Program-made: the position numbers and the translations under genes
The notes under the pieces: model-generated
Databases searched by the model: none
What the model saw: the letters and a program-made list of their open reading frames with translations, nothing else
Told to the model about the DNA's origin: nothing
Shown: positions 33,479-42,833 of the stretch, piece by piece
Numbering within the stretch: position 1 is the stretch's first letter
Layout of the letters: each line of letters begins with the position of its first letter
Assembly: GCA_965219565.1 (NCBI GenBank)
Contig: OZ244780.1
Location: forward strand, 62,001 to 126,000
Reading direction: 5' to 3'
Length of the DNA stretch: 64,000 nucleotides
Origin: DAOUJI01 sp965219565
GTDB taxonomy: Bacteria > Chloroflexota > Dehalococcoidia > Lucifugimonadales > JAGWBF01

Positions 33479-34291
33479 ATGGACACACAGGAAAAACCGA
33501 CCCAACAACAGGACCTCGACGCCGCCTCTCCTGACGCGGACGCCCAAGCCGCCGGCGAAGGGATGCTGCTCGAGTTGTCGGGTATATCCGTCCACTACGG
33601 CGTCGTAACTGCCCTGGACGACGTGTCTCTGGGGGTCCGGAAGGGCGAGGTGGTGGCGGTGATGGGTCCCAACGGGGCCGGAAAGTCTACTGTCCTCAAA
33701 GCCGTCATGGGATTGGCGCCCGTGGTCGCCGGAGAGGTCTACTGGCGCAACCGGCTGCTGGCGTCGGCCACCCACGAGATAGTGAAAGAGGGCATCGCCT
33801 TCGTTCCCCAGGGCAGACGCGTCTTCACGCACCTCACAATCCAGGAGAACCTGGAGATGGGCTGCCTGCACCTGAAAGACAAGGCAGAAAAAGAGCGTCG
33901 CATGGACTCGGTCATGGAGCTGTTCCCCGTTCTACAAGACAAGCGGCGCGACCTTGCCAGCGCCATGTCGGGAGGACAGCAGCAGATGCTGGCCCTGGGC
34001 CGCGGGCTCATGGCCTCACCAGAGGCCCTGCTGTTGGACGAACCCACGTTGGGCCTGGCTCCCATCATAGTCAGCGAGGTGTTCGAGAAGATCTCTGAGA
34101 TAAGCGAGCGGTTGAGCACGACCATCATGGTGGTCGAGCACAACATCAAGGGAGTCCTCAACATCGTGGACCGCGCCTACGTGCTGGACAAGGGCCAGGT
34201 CGCCTTCCACGGAGACCCCCAGTCCATCCGTGACACCGACATCCTAACCCAGGTGTTCCTGGGCAGGACCGACACGGGTCGGGAAGAATGA
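33479..34291 (+). CDS. Branched-chain amino acid-type ABC ATPase (LivF-like)
   Basis: 270-residue ABC ATPase, with a polar Gln/Asp-rich N-terminal tail of about 30 residues. LivF motifs: LSGISVHYGVVTALDDVSLGV (near 33-53), Walker A VMGPNGAGKSTVLKAVMG (near 60-77), IAFVPQGRRVFTHLTIQENLEMG (near 106-128, the P-Q-G-R-x-x-F signature of LivF), signature AMSGGQQQMLALGRGLM (near 160), Walker B LLLDEPTLGLAPIIV (near 182-196), H-loop MVVEHNIKG. It closes the liv operon, 33 bases after livG. Confidence 0.93.
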   Translation: MDTQEKPTQQQDLDAASPDADAQAAGEGMLLELSGISVHYGVVTALDDVSLGVRKGEVVAVMGPNGAGKSTVLKAVMGLAPVVAGEVYWRNRLLASATHEIVKEGIAFVPQGRRVFTHLTIQENLEMGCLHLKDKAEKERRMDSVMELFPVLQDKRRDLASAMSGGQQQMLALGRGLMASPEALLLDEPTLGLAPIIVSEVFEKISEISERLSTTIMVVEHNIKGVLNIVDRAYVLDKGQVAFHGDPQSIRDTDILTQVFLGRTDTGREE

Positions 34292-34557
34292 GCCGGGCGA
34301 CGCACGTACGGTTCCTGTTAAATCTGGCCAGGCGATGATGACGGCCAAGGCCGCCCTCACGAAAAGGTCGCCCTGGTCAGGGCCGGGGCTGCACACACCT
34401 AAGGGACGACACGTCCGTCGTCCTATGGTGTACCCCGACTCGTAGGTTGTCATAAGATAGACGGCCTGTGGCTAATCTGGGACAATACGCCAATTAGCTC
34501 GATGTCAGTGGATTCCCGAGAATTCCCAATTTTACATTGCAAACACGGAGCGTACCG
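34292..34557. other. Intergenic region between livF and RCC1 gene 1
   Basis: No gene seen. Contains one perfect hairpin (GGACGAC/GTCGTCC, about 34393-34411) without a T run. Its last ~25 bases, from about 34534, form the leader of the first RCC1-type lipoprotein, a motif repeated at 36622-36648. Confidence 0.5.
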
Positions 34558-36354
34558 ATGAGACTCAGCGTTGCAATCGCGGGTGCAGTTCTCACGTTCG
34601 CGTTTTTCACCGCCTGTGGGGACGGTTTGCCGGCGCGGGATGCAGGCGAGGAAGTCGATAAAGGCGTGGATAATGCATTGGCGACCGCTACCCCGTGGAC
34701 GCTCACGCCACAGACTGAGCCGTCTCAAGACGCTGGGTCTACCACCGCACCTAAGCCTACGGAAACAAAGGCCAAGGGTGGCCTTGGAGTGGGTGGGGAT
34801 AGCACGTTCATATCCCTCAGCGCTGGGAGTGCCCACACGTGTGTTGTGAAGAGGACCGGCTCCGTCGCCTGCTGGGGCCTAGATGTGTATGGTCGGGCGA
34901 CGCCGCCTGCTGGCGAGTTCGCCACCGTTAGCGCCGGGGGGGTCCACACTTGCGGGGTGAAGAGGGACGGCTCCGTCCTCTGCTGGGGCAGTGATAGTTA
35001 TGGCCTGGCAACCCCACCGGCTGGCGAGTTCGCCACCGTTAACGCCGGGAGCCTCTACACCTGCGGGGTGATGACCGACGGCTCCGTCGCCTGTTGGGGC
35101 GATGACGATTATGGTCGGGCCACGCCGCCGGCCGGGGAGTTTGCCTCCGTCAGCGCCGGGGAAGACCACACCTGCGGGCTGAAGAGGGACGGCTCCGTCG
35201 TCTGCTGGGGTTCGAATGAGGACGGCCAGGCCGCGTCGCCGTTCGGGGAGTTCGCCTCAGTCAGCGCCGGTGGGTACCACAACTGCGGGGTGAAGACCAA
35301 CGGCTCCGTCGTCTGTTGGGGCGATGATGAATATAGTCAGGCCACGCCGCCAGTCGGGGAGTTCGCCTCCGTGAGCGCAGGGGGAGACCACAGCTGCGGG
35401 GTGAGGATGAACGGCTCCGTCGCCTGCTGGGGCTGGGATAAATATGGTCAGGCCACGCCGCCGGCCGGAGAGTTCGCCTCCGTCAGCGTCGGGGTGTGGC
35501 ATACCTGCGGGTTGATGCGCGACGGCTCCATTGCCTGTTGGGGCTGGGATGTAGTTGGCCAGGCCACGCCGCCGGCCGGGGAGTTCGTCTCCTTTAGCGT
35601 CGGGGGGCGTAGGGGATCGGTGGGGGGTATGGATGATAATCACGCTTGCGGAGTGCGGAGGGACGGCTCCATCGTCTGTTGGGGTAATGATGAAGATGGT
35701 CAGGCCACGCCTCCGGTTGGGAAGTTCGCCTCCGTCAGCGCGGGTACATCCTACACATGCGGAGTGAAAAGGGACGGCTCCGTCATCTGCTGGGGCGATG
35801 ATGCCTATGGTCGGGACACGCCGCCGGCCGGCGAGTTCGCCACCGTCAACGCCGGGGAAGAACACGCCTGCGGGGTGAAGACCGACGGCTCCGTTGTCTG
35901 TTGGGGTAATACGGCCACGCCTCCAGTCGGGGAGTTCGATTCCGTCAGCGCCGGGTATCGGCATACTTGCGGGGTGCGGAGGGACGGCTCCGTCGTCTGC
36001 TGGGGCAGTGACTACGATGGCGAGTCCACTCCGCCGGCCGGGGAGTTCGCCTCCGTCAGCGCCGGTACATTCTACACATGCGGAGTGAAAAGGGACGGGT
36101 CCATCGTCTGCTGGGGTGATGATGAATATGGTCGGGCCGCCCCGCCAGTCGGGGAGTTCGCCTCCGTCAGCGCCGGGGCAGAACACGCCTGCGGGGTGAA
36201 GACCGACGGCTCCGTCGTCTGCTGGGGGAATGATGGATATGGTGAGTCCACGCCTCCGGTCGGGGAGTTCGATTCCGTCAGCGCCGGGGACAATTACACC
36301 TGCGGGGTGAAGACCGACGGCTCCGTCGCCTGCTGGGGAATACAGAGACGCTGA
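34558..36354 (+). CDS. RCC1-repeat lipoprotein 1
   Basis: 598 residues from ATG 34558 (MRLSVAIAGAVLTFAFFTACGD: signal peptide with lipobox F-T-A-C). After a Thr/Pro-rich linker come about 14 tandem repeats of about 35 residues with the core V-S-A-G-x-x-H-T-C-G-V-x-x-D-G-S-V-x-C-W-G-x-D-x-x-G-x-A-T-P-P-A-G-E-F. These are RCC1_2-type repeats that fold as beta-propellers and bind other macromolecules; no enzymatic motif is seen. Repeat ten lacks a few residues. The C-terminus is broken: the frame ends in a partial repeat (CWGIQRR) and the rest of the last repeat continues in another frame to 36499. The start is preferred to an upstream TTG at 34537 because it gives a clean signal peptide. Cell-surface anchoring is inference from the lipobox. 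Confidence 0.85.
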   Translation: MRLSVAIAGAVLTFAFFTACGDGLPARDAGEEVDKGVDNALATATPWTLTPQTEPSQDAGSTTAPKPTETKAKGGLGVGGDSTFISLSAGSAHTCVVKRTGSVACWGLDVYGRATPPAGEFATVSAGGVHTCGVKRDGSVLCWGSDSYGLATPPAGEFATVNAGSLYTCGVMTDGSVACWGDDDYGRATPPAGEFASVSAGEDHTCGLKRDGSVVCWGSNEDGQAASPFGEFASVSAGGYHNCGVKTNGSVVCWGDDEYSQATPPVGEFASVSAGGDHSCGVRMNGSVACWGWDKYGQATPPAGEFASVSVGVWHTCGLMRDGSIACWGWDVVGQATPPAGEFVSFSVGGRRGSVGGMDDNHACGVRRDGSIVCWGNDEDGQATPPVGKFASVSAGTSYTCGVKRDGSVICWGDDAYGRDTPPAGEFATVNAGEEHACGVKTDGSVVCWGNTATPPVGEFDSVSAGYRHTCGVRRDGSVVCWGSDYDGESTPPAGEFASVSAGTFYTCGVKRDGSIVCWGDDEYGRAAPPVGEFASVSAGAEHACGVKTDGSVVCWGNDGYGESTPPVGEFDSVSAGDNYTCGVKTDGSVACWGIQRR

Positions 36355-36499
36355 TGAATTCGCTCACGCCTGCCGCCGGAAAGTCTGCCAACCGAGAGCG
36401 CCGGCGGGAGCGACTGGGGACGCCACACCTGTGGGGTGAAGATGGACGGCTGTGCCGTCTGCTGGGGACGTGAGCGGACAGCGATTCCTGGAGAGTGAA
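36355..36499 (+). pseudogene. Decayed final RCC1 repeat of gene 1
   Basis: After the stop at 36354 the DNA still encodes, in another frame, a repeat end (HTCGVKMDGCAVCWGRERTAIPGE, stop 36497-36499). It matches the true end of the second RCC1 gene (HTCGVKTDGAIACWGDMSTIIPVE). A frameshift at about 36340-36360 has therefore shortened gene 1 by about 45 codons. Confidence 0.7.
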
Positions 36500-36625
36500 G
36501 AAGGGCGGCGAGCTTCCCGGCAAATCTGGCCTAACCGGTCCATTTTTCGCCCGGCCAAGGGGAATATCAGATGAACATCGGAGTCACCTTGCGGCGACGA
36601 GTGTGTGCCCGCCTCACAACGGCAT
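36490..36625 (+). repeat. Duplicated leader, copy A (second copy 38505-38637)
   Basis: The segment joining an RCC1 gene end to the next leader (GTGAAGAAGG...CGAGCTTCCC, AAATCTGGCC, CATCGGAGTCAC, TTGCGG-GACGAG-TGTGCCCGC, TCACAACG) occurs here and again at 38505-38637 with few differences. Downstream it changes partner: copy A is followed by the gene-1-type signal peptide start, copy B by the third lipoprotein. This marks recombination between cassette leaders. Confidence 0.75.
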
Positions 36626-36645
36626 TGCAAACACGGAACGTACCG

Positions 36646-38514
36646 ATGAGGCTCAGCGTGGCAATAGCCGGTGGAATCCTCATGCTAGCGTTTCTCGTCG
36701 CCTGTGGAGGCGATTTGCCGTCAAAGAGGGCAAGCCCTGCCGTTGACAAACTGAGTGACGATGCAGTGGCCACCACGACAGCCTCAACGCCTACCCCACA
36801 GTCGGTTCAAGTCAGGACGCCTCCGGCCGCTTCTTCTACAGGCGCCCCTCCGCCGCAGATTGAGCCGTCTGAAGACCCCACGTCCACCCCCGCGCCTCGA
36901 GCGACGGCAACGGGAGCCAAGGGTGCAGCTGGCGCCTCTCCATCCTTCTCCTCGGTCAGCGCAGCGCACTCGCACACGTGCGGGGTGAGGCAGGACGGCG
37001 CCGTCGCATGCTGGGGGCATGATGGAGATGGGCGGTCCACCCCGCCGACCGGGGAGTTCACCTCTGTCAGCGCAGGGGACTCCCATACCTGCGGGGTGAG
37101 GAGGGGCGGCTCCATCGCCTGCTGGGGCAGTGACGAAATTGGCGAGTCCATGCCGCCGACAGGGGAGTTCGCCTCCGTCAGCGCCGGGGGTTCCCACACC
37201 TGCGGGGTGAGGAGGGACGGCTCCGTCGCATGCTGGGGGAAGGATTGGGATGGTCAGGCCACGCCGCCGACCGGGGAGTTCGCCTCCGTCAGCGCTGGGA
37301 GCAACTACACCTGCGGGTTGATGAGGAACAGCTCCGTCGCCTGCTGGGGGAGGGACAGATATGGCCGCACCACGCCGCCGGATGGGGAGTTCGCCTCCAT
37401 CAGCGCCGGGTCGCTCCACACCTGCGGAGTGAAGAAGGACGGCTCAGTCTCATGTTGGGGATCGAACAGCGATGGCCAGTCCACGCCCCCGGCGGGGGAA
37501 TTCACCTCGGTGAGCGCCGGGGCTTTCCACACCTGCGGGGTGAAGAGGGACGGTTCCGTCTCCTGTTGCGGAGATGACGACACTCGGATCACTCCGTCCG
37601 CCGGGGAGTTCGCCTCCGTCAGCGCTGCGCTCGTCCACACCTGCGGGGTGAGGAAGGACGGCTCGGTCGCCTGCTGGGGGTCGAACAGTTATGGTCAGTC
37701 CACGCCCCCGGTCGGCGCGTTCGCCTCCGTCAGCGCCAGGGGAGACCACGCCTGCGGGGTGAGGAGGGACGGCTCCGTCGTCTGCTGGGGACGTGATCCC
37801 CTCGGCTGGGTCACCACGCCTCCTGCCGGGGAGTTCGCCTCGGTCAGCGCAGGGGGAAGCGTTTTGGCCAGCGGTGCGGGAGGCCACACCTGCGGCGTAA
37901 AGATAGACGGATCCTTAGCCTGCTGGGGTTGGCAAAGCTATGATAAGTCCACGCCTCCGGTCGGGGAGTTCGCCTCCGTCAGCGCCGGGGGAGACCACAC
38001 CTGCGGGGTGAGGAGGGACGGCCCCGTCGCCTGCTGGGGCAGTGACGAAATTGGCGAGTCCATGCCGCCGACAGGGGAGTTCGCCTCCGTCAGCGCCGGG
38101 GGTTCCCACACCTGCGGGGTGAGGAGGAACGGCTCCGTCGCCTGCTGGGGATGGAATGAATTTGGCCAGTCCACGCCTCCGGTCGCGGAGTTCGCCTCCG
38201 TCAGCGCCGGGTTGCTCCACACTTGCGGGGTGAGGGGGAACGGCTCCGTCGCCTGTTGGGGATGGAATGAATTTGGCCAGTCCACGCCTCCGGTCGAGGA
38301 GTTCGCCTCAGTCAGCGCCGGGTCGCGCCACACCTGCGGAGTGAAGAAAGACGGCTCCGTCGCCTGCTGGGGATTGAACGGCGATGGCCAGTCCACGCCC
38401 CCTGCCGGGCAGTTCGCCTCGGTTAGCTCTGGGTCGCTCCACACCTGCGGGGTGAAGACGGACGGCGCCATCGCCTGCTGGGGAGATATGTCGACAATCA
38501 TTCCTGTGGAGTGA
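36646..38514 (+). CDS. RCC1-repeat lipoprotein 2
   Basis: 622 residues from ATG 36646 (MRLSVAIAGGILMLAFLVACGGD: signal peptide, lipobox L-V-A-C). An ATG at 36571 is in frame but lies in the duplicated leader, so the downstream start with the clean signal peptide is preferred. A Pro/Thr-rich linker (residues ~30-110) is followed by about 14 RCC1-type repeats. Two stretches are nearly identical at DNA level (37119-37215 and 38030-38126), and two adjacent repeats (GWNEFGQSTPPV) are also duplicates, which points to recent gene conversion or slippage. The final repeat ends properly with IIPVE. Confidence 0.86.
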   Translation: MRLSVAIAGGILMLAFLVACGGDLPSKRASPAVDKLSDDAVATTTASTPTPQSVQVRTPPAASSTGAPPPQIEPSEDPTSTPAPRATATGAKGAAGASPSFSSVSAAHSHTCGVRQDGAVACWGHDGDGRSTPPTGEFTSVSAGDSHTCGVRRGGSIACWGSDEIGESMPPTGEFASVSAGGSHTCGVRRDGSVACWGKDWDGQATPPTGEFASVSAGSNYTCGLMRNSSVACWGRDRYGRTTPPDGEFASISAGSLHTCGVKKDGSVSCWGSNSDGQSTPPAGEFTSVSAGAFHTCGVKRDGSVSCCGDDDTRITPSAGEFASVSAALVHTCGVRKDGSVACWGSNSYGQSTPPVGAFASVSARGDHACGVRRDGSVVCWGRDPLGWVTTPPAGEFASVSAGGSVLASGAGGHTCGVKIDGSLACWGWQSYDKSTPPVGEFASVSAGGDHTCGVRRDGPVACWGSDEIGESMPPTGEFASVSAGGSHTCGVRRNGSVACWGWNEFGQSTPPVAEFASVSAGLLHTCGVRGNGSVACWGWNEFGQSTPPVEEFASVSAGSRHTCGVKKDGSVACWGLNGDGQSTPPAGQFASVSSGSLHTCGVKTDGAIACWGDMSTIIPVE

Positions 38515-38584
38515 AGAAGGGGCGAGCTTCCCGACAAATCTGGCCTACCCGATCCATTTCTCGCCAAGCCAAGGGGGATAACAG

Positions 38585-39514
38585 ATGAACATCGGAGTCA
38601 CGTTGCGGAGACGAGCGTGTGCCCGCATCACAACGGCTGGAGCATTCGTAATCGTCCTGTCATTGCTTCTTGTAACGTCGGTGTCCGCTGGATGCGGCTC
38701 ATCGCCAGGAGGTGCGCAGGCCCTCATTCCGGACTATGCTTTGCGGGCAATTATATGGGACGTCAACGGTATCATGACGGGTGACTTACCTCCAGCGACG
38801 GCTGGCCATATTGAACGCGAGTGGGAGGTCAACCTCGAGGACACCGGCATCTCCCTCGACGACATCGAGACGATAATCGTCGTGCCAAGTAGAAACGGGG
38901 ACTTGCGAATCTTGGAAGGGAATTTCGACTTTGCCCAGATTAGGGACGATCTCGGCGACGAAGAAGGCTACGAGTACGAGGAGTACTTGGGGTACAAATT
39001 GTGGACTCACACGTGGTGGGGAACGGCAGCGCTCCTAGACAAGGGAGGATACGTACTCATGGGAAGCGAGGCGGCCGTCAAGTATGTGCTCGACTCGCTG
39101 AGTCTCGGGTCGGGCTCCCTGTTGGATTTGGATAAGGATGACACCGACCTCAGGCGTGCGCTAAAGAGAGTCGGCAACGGCTGGATAGTCACGGCAGCAA
39201 GGGGCTGCGGCGTGCGGCATATTCCCGGGTGCGAGTATCGGGGTGTCGAGTCCGTGGGTATTGCGATATCCAGAGGTAAAGAGGCCGAGATGATCAACTT
39301 CAAAATGGCCTTCCTCTTTGATAGCGAATCCACAGCGAAGTCGAAATCGGAGAGGCGGGAGGTCGAGAAATTCCTCAGGGACGAGTTTTATGACGAGCTT
39401 CCCCGAGGGGTGGATATAGAGAACGTGATCGTCGACGGTAAGTTCGTGGTAATCACCGCAACTGTCGATAAGGAGGCAATGTATTTCATGAGCGCCTATC
39501 CCAGAAGGTGGTGA
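38585..39514 (+). CDS. Secreted lipoprotein of unknown family (cassette gene 3)
   Basis: 309 residues. The N-terminus MNIGVTLRRRACARITTAG is followed by a hydrophobic stretch and lipobox V-S-A-G-C (near residue 36). The mature part is acidic, with a region ending in DFAQIRDDLGDEEGYEYEEYLGYKLW and a C-terminal half with basic and acidic patches (SKSERREVEKFLRDEFYDEL). Its leader is a near copy of that upstream of RCC1 gene 2, but there are no RCC1 repeats. I do not recognise the family. Probably anchored to the outer face of the cell. Confidence 0.75.
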   Translation: MNIGVTLRRRACARITTAGAFVIVLSLLLVTSVSAGCGSSPGGAQALIPDYALRAIIWDVNGIMTGDLPPATAGHIEREWEVNLEDTGISLDDIETIIVVPSRNGDLRILEGNFDFAQIRDDLGDEEGYEYEEYLGYKLWTHTWWGTAALLDKGGYVLMGSEAAVKYVLDSLSLGSGSLLDLDKDDTDLRRALKRVGNGWIVTAARGCGVRHIPGCEYRGVESVGIAISRGKEAEMINFKMAFLFDSESTAKSKSERREVEKFLRDEFYDELPRGVDIENVIVDGKFVVITATVDKEAMYFMSAYPRRW

Positions 39515-39712
39515 CTGGAGGTCCTATCCACATTCTGAAGATGCGATAGGGGACTCGACGGCAATGGGTAAGGTGTTGCGTGCAGAAGCCGTTCTGTGGA
39601 TGTTTGGCATTCCCAGCGCCACGCTTGTGTTAGCATGTAGCGACGCCTAATCGACGCCGGTTCCGCAGATTGCCCCGCTGTCCGTCCTGGACATCTGCCG
39701 CTGGTCTCGCCC

Positions 39713-40603
39713 CTAAGCCCCCACCAGGAAGCTGAGACCGGCGGTAGCTCCTATGGCAGCGGCGGCGCCCGCCCAGTGGAGTGCGTGAGGCCGCTCCCTG
39801 CTCAGCGCCACGGCCAGCGCAATAGTGGCCACGGGATGGGCTGCGGCGATGGGAGCTATGACAGCCACAGGGGCGCTGTCCACACCCAGGTTGTATCCGA
39901 CGTAGGCGCCAGCGTCGAGAAGGCCCACGGCCACCAGCAACGTCCATCCGCTCCGGTCGGAGGGCAGCCGAACTCCCATACGTCGGAACCGCACGAACGC
40001 GTACGTCGGGACGATGGAGACGCCCCGGACCACAAGCACGGCCAGCATAGGCCCGGCCGCTTCCGTCACCTGGTCAATCAACCCCATGGCGACACCAATG
40101 GTGAGCATGGCTCCAAGCCCCCAGGCCAGGCCGGTTCTCACACCCATCTCAGTCACCCGGCCGGCCGAAAGCATGAGTATCCCCACGAAAATGACGGCCA
40201 TTAAACCCACCTGGCCCAGCGAAAGGCTCTCTCCAAAGGCGGCCACGGCAATCACCACAGTGACCGCCAGCCAGGCCGAGGCCGCGGTGGACACCACCGT
40301 CACGGAGCCGCGCTGCAGGCCGGTGTAGTAGACCAGATAGGCGACTCCCAGGAACGCCCCGGTCACCAGCCCCCAGACCGCCAACTCCGACCAGTCCACG
40401 GCCAGCGACCCCTGGGAGATTTCCACCAGCACAAAGGGAAGGGGAACCGCCAATCCAATGGTGAGGGTAAGCAGCGTGACGCTCACGCTTCCGAATCGGC
40501 CGGAGGCGGACCGCGCCAGGTAATCGGCACAGCCCCAGCCTAGAAGAGCCAGAAAGGCCCAGTAGAAACCGTCATTAGGAGCTATAGGTTGGTCCTCCAA
40601 CAC
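39713..40603 (-). CDS. EamA-family (DMT superfamily) transporter
   Basis: About 297 residues with ten hydrophobic segments in two homologous halves, the classical EamA arrangement for small-metabolite exporters. Signs include the first helix FYWAFLALLGWGCADYLARSASG, the paired helix LVTGAFLGVAYLVYYTGLQRGSVTVVSTAAS (near 85-115) and the C-terminal helix with ALSRERPHALHWAGAAAAIGATAGLSFLVG. The start is uncertain: the frame is open to a TTG at 40639; I use GTG 40603 just before the first helix. The substrate cannot be told. Confidence 0.82.
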   Translation of the reverse strand: MLEDQPIAPNDGFYWAFLALLGWGCADYLARSASGRFGSVSVTLLTLTIGLAVPLPFVLVEISQGSLAVDWSELAVWGLVTGAFLGVAYLVYYTGLQRGSVTVVSTAASAWLAVTVVIAVAAFGESLSLGQVGLMAVIFVGILMLSAGRVTEMGVRTGLAWGLGAMLTIGVAMGLIDQVTEAAGPMLAVLVVRGVSIVPTYAFVRFRRMGVRLPSDRSGWTLLVAVGLLDAGAYVGYNLGVDSAPVAVIAPIAAAHPVATIALAVALSRERPHALHWAGAAAAIGATAGLSFLVGA

Positions 40604-40717
40604 TCGGCGGAGCGGTTGAGTGTAACATGGCGCCCGCAATGTGACGGCGGACTAGGAATTGTCCACACTAGAATGTACATCACCTCGCCTCACTACAGTT
40701 ATACCAACCCCTGCGAA

Positions 40718-40877
40718 TGTCATTTCGAACGTAGCGCAGCGTAGTGAGAAATCTAAAATCCTTGCACTCAAACCCGGATCACAGGAAGTGCAACGTCCCA
40801 AGGGAAGGACCTGTCAGTCGAGTTGGGTCAGGATTCCGAACAACATTCCTAGATTCCTCACTGCGTTCGGAATGACA
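40718..40877. repeat. Dispersed inverted-repeat element (MITE-like), copy 2
   Basis: About 160 bases bounded by TGTCATTTCGAACG on the left and the complement of the same motif (CGTTCGGAATGACA) on the right, with an inner motif AATCTAAAATCC/AGATTCCTCA. It resembles the 95-base element at 10252-10346 in both ends but carries about 65 extra bases in the centre. No coding content. Confidence 0.65.
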
Positions 40878-41096
40878 GGTCTGGGGTTTTCGGCGCCAAG
40901 CTTTGGTGTCAACAAGCCCTAATCGACAGGGCTAAATTGACGAACCACATGGGGCATGGGCTAAAATAGGGCAGGCTCACTTGACGGCGAGGACCAGGCT
41001 AGGCGTCCGACTAAGGGCAGTGACGCCTCATCTCCACCCAAGGCACCCGACCCGTCGTTGCAGCGCAACAGTCCAAAGAGCCGAAGAGGGAACGTT

Positions 41097-42731
41097 ATGG
41101 TAGATTCTTTGCAGCAAACAATAGCAACCTCCTCTCAGTCCAACGAGGACGTCAAACAGTACGACGCCCTCGTCGTTGGAGCCGGAGTGACCGGGCTTTA
41201 CATGTTGTACCGCCTCCGGAATATGGGGCTCTCCGTGCGTGCGTTTGATGAAGCCAGCGGAGTGGGCGGCACCTGGTATTGGAACCGCTATCCCGGGGCC
41301 CGCTTCGATTCCGAGAGCTACACATACGGGTACTCCTTCTCACATGAACTGCTCGAGGAATGGGACTGGAAAGAGCTGTACTCCGGCCAGCCTGAGAACG
41401 AACGATACCTCAACTACGTGGCTGACAAGTTCGACCTGAAGCGGGACATCCAATTCAATGCTCGCATCAAGTCGGCGGTCTATGACGAGGAGGCCAACCT
41501 CTGGGAGATAGAGACTGACGGCGGCCTCAAGGCGAGAGGCCAATTCCTTGTCACGGCTGTCGGGCTTTTATCGGCGTTTTACGTCCCCGAGTTTGAAGGG
41601 CTGGACACTTTCAAGGGCGCCTGGTGCCACACCGGCAGATGGCCCAAAGAGGGCATGGACCTGGCAGGCAAGAGGGTTGGGGTCGTCGGCACCGGGGCCA
41701 CCGCCGTGCAACTCATCGCGGAAATCGCCAAGGAAGTAGGCCATCTGACAGTCTTCCAGAGGACAGCAAACTACTGCGCGCCTCTCCGTAACGGCCCGAT
41801 AGGCGATGAGATGCAGAAGGAGATAAAGGCGAACTACCCGGAGATTTTCAAGAGGTGCTTAGAAACTCCAGGCTCGTTCGAGCACCAGTTCGACCCCAGG
41901 TCGGCCTGGGAAGTATCGGAAGAAGAACGGCAGGAGCAGTACGAAAAGCTATGGGCGGAACCCGGTTTCAAGAAATGGCTGTCCAATTTCTACGACGTCA
42001 TGGTCCCCGGAGAGGCCAACGAAGACTACGCCGAATTCGTCCGCCAAAAAATCCGGGAGCGCGTCCACGACCCCGTGGTGGCTGAGATGCTGGTGCCCAA
42101 GGACCACATATTCGGCTCGAAGCGCATCCCCTGCGAGAGCGGCTACTATGAGGTCTTCAACCAGGACAACGTGCTCCTGGTGGACGTCAAGGACGCTCCA
42201 ATCCAGCGCATCACTCCCAACGGGCTAGCGACTACCGACGCCGACTACGAGCTGGACGTCATCATCTTTGCCACGGGATACGACGCCGTCACCGGGGCCT
42301 TGAACAGGGTGCAAATTTGCGGCGAGGACGGGCGCACCCTCAAGGACAAGTTCGCCAACGGCCCACGCACTTTCATGGGCATCCAGAGCGCCGGCTTCCC
42401 CAATCTCTTCACCATCAACGCGGCCTCCGTGGGCAACTTCGTCAGAGCCGCCGAGCCGTTGGTGGAATGGGTGACCGACTGCATCAGCTACGTGCGGGAC
42501 AACGGTTACACGCGCATTTCGGCCAGCTCAGAGGCGGAAGACGCATGGCTCGAGCACGTGAACGTGGAGGGAGCCAAGCACATCCGGACCCAGGCAAACT
42601 CCTGGTTTGTGGGGGCGAACATCCCCGGCAAACCACGCGCTCTGCTCTCATCGCCCGACACTGCACCCGTCATGCGCGCCAAGCGCAACGCAGCCGCAGC
42701 CAACGGCTACGAGGGGTTCATACTTCAATAG
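41097..42731 (+). CDS. Baeyer-Villiger-type flavin monooxygenase
   Basis: 544 residues from ATG 41097 (start at VDSLQQ; an upstream in-frame ATG at 41058 is less likely). FAD-binding dinucleotide fold GAGVTGLYMLYRLRNMG (near 25-42), a second NADPH motif GVVGTGATAVQLIAEIA (near 190-206), and between them the BVMO fingerprint FKGAWCHTGRWP (F-x-G-x3-H-T-x2-W-P, near 172-183), which distinguishes BVMOs from other flavin monooxygenases. Aromatic residues G-G-T-W-Y-W-N-R-Y-P-G at 52-62 are also typical. Substrates are probably cyclic or aliphatic ketones or other carbonyls, but specificity is not predictable. Confidence 0.9.
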   Translation: MVDSLQQTIATSSQSNEDVKQYDALVVGAGVTGLYMLYRLRNMGLSVRAFDEASGVGGTWYWNRYPGARFDSESYTYGYSFSHELLEEWDWKELYSGQPENERYLNYVADKFDLKRDIQFNARIKSAVYDEEANLWEIETDGGLKARGQFLVTAVGLLSAFYVPEFEGLDTFKGAWCHTGRWPKEGMDLAGKRVGVVGTGATAVQLIAEIAKEVGHLTVFQRTANYCAPLRNGPIGDEMQKEIKANYPEIFKRCLETPGSFEHQFDPRSAWEVSEEERQEQYEKLWAEPGFKKWLSNFYDVMVPGEANEDYAEFVRQKIRERVHDPVVAEMLVPKDHIFGSKRIPCESGYYEVFNQDNVLLVDVKDAPIQRITPNGLATTDADYELDVIIFATGYDAVTGALNRVQICGEDGRTLKDKFANGPRTFMGIQSAGFPNLFTINAASVGNFVRAAEPLVEWVTDCISYVRDNGYTRISASSEAEDAWLEHVNVEGAKHIRTQANSWFVGANIPGKPRALLSSPDTAPVMRAKRNAAAANGYEGFILQ

Positions 42732-42833
42732 AAACAGCTCGGTTGGGGCGGGTCGGAGGCCTGAAAACCGGCTACGGTCTATGAGTCCATAACGGGGACT
42801 CAGGGATTTCATGGCTTTCGACCAAGGATTGCG

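Noticed and set aside
34800..38510. CRISPR-like regular repeats
   Set aside because: The periodicity is in coding sequence for RCC1-type protein repeats, not short repeats with unique spacers.
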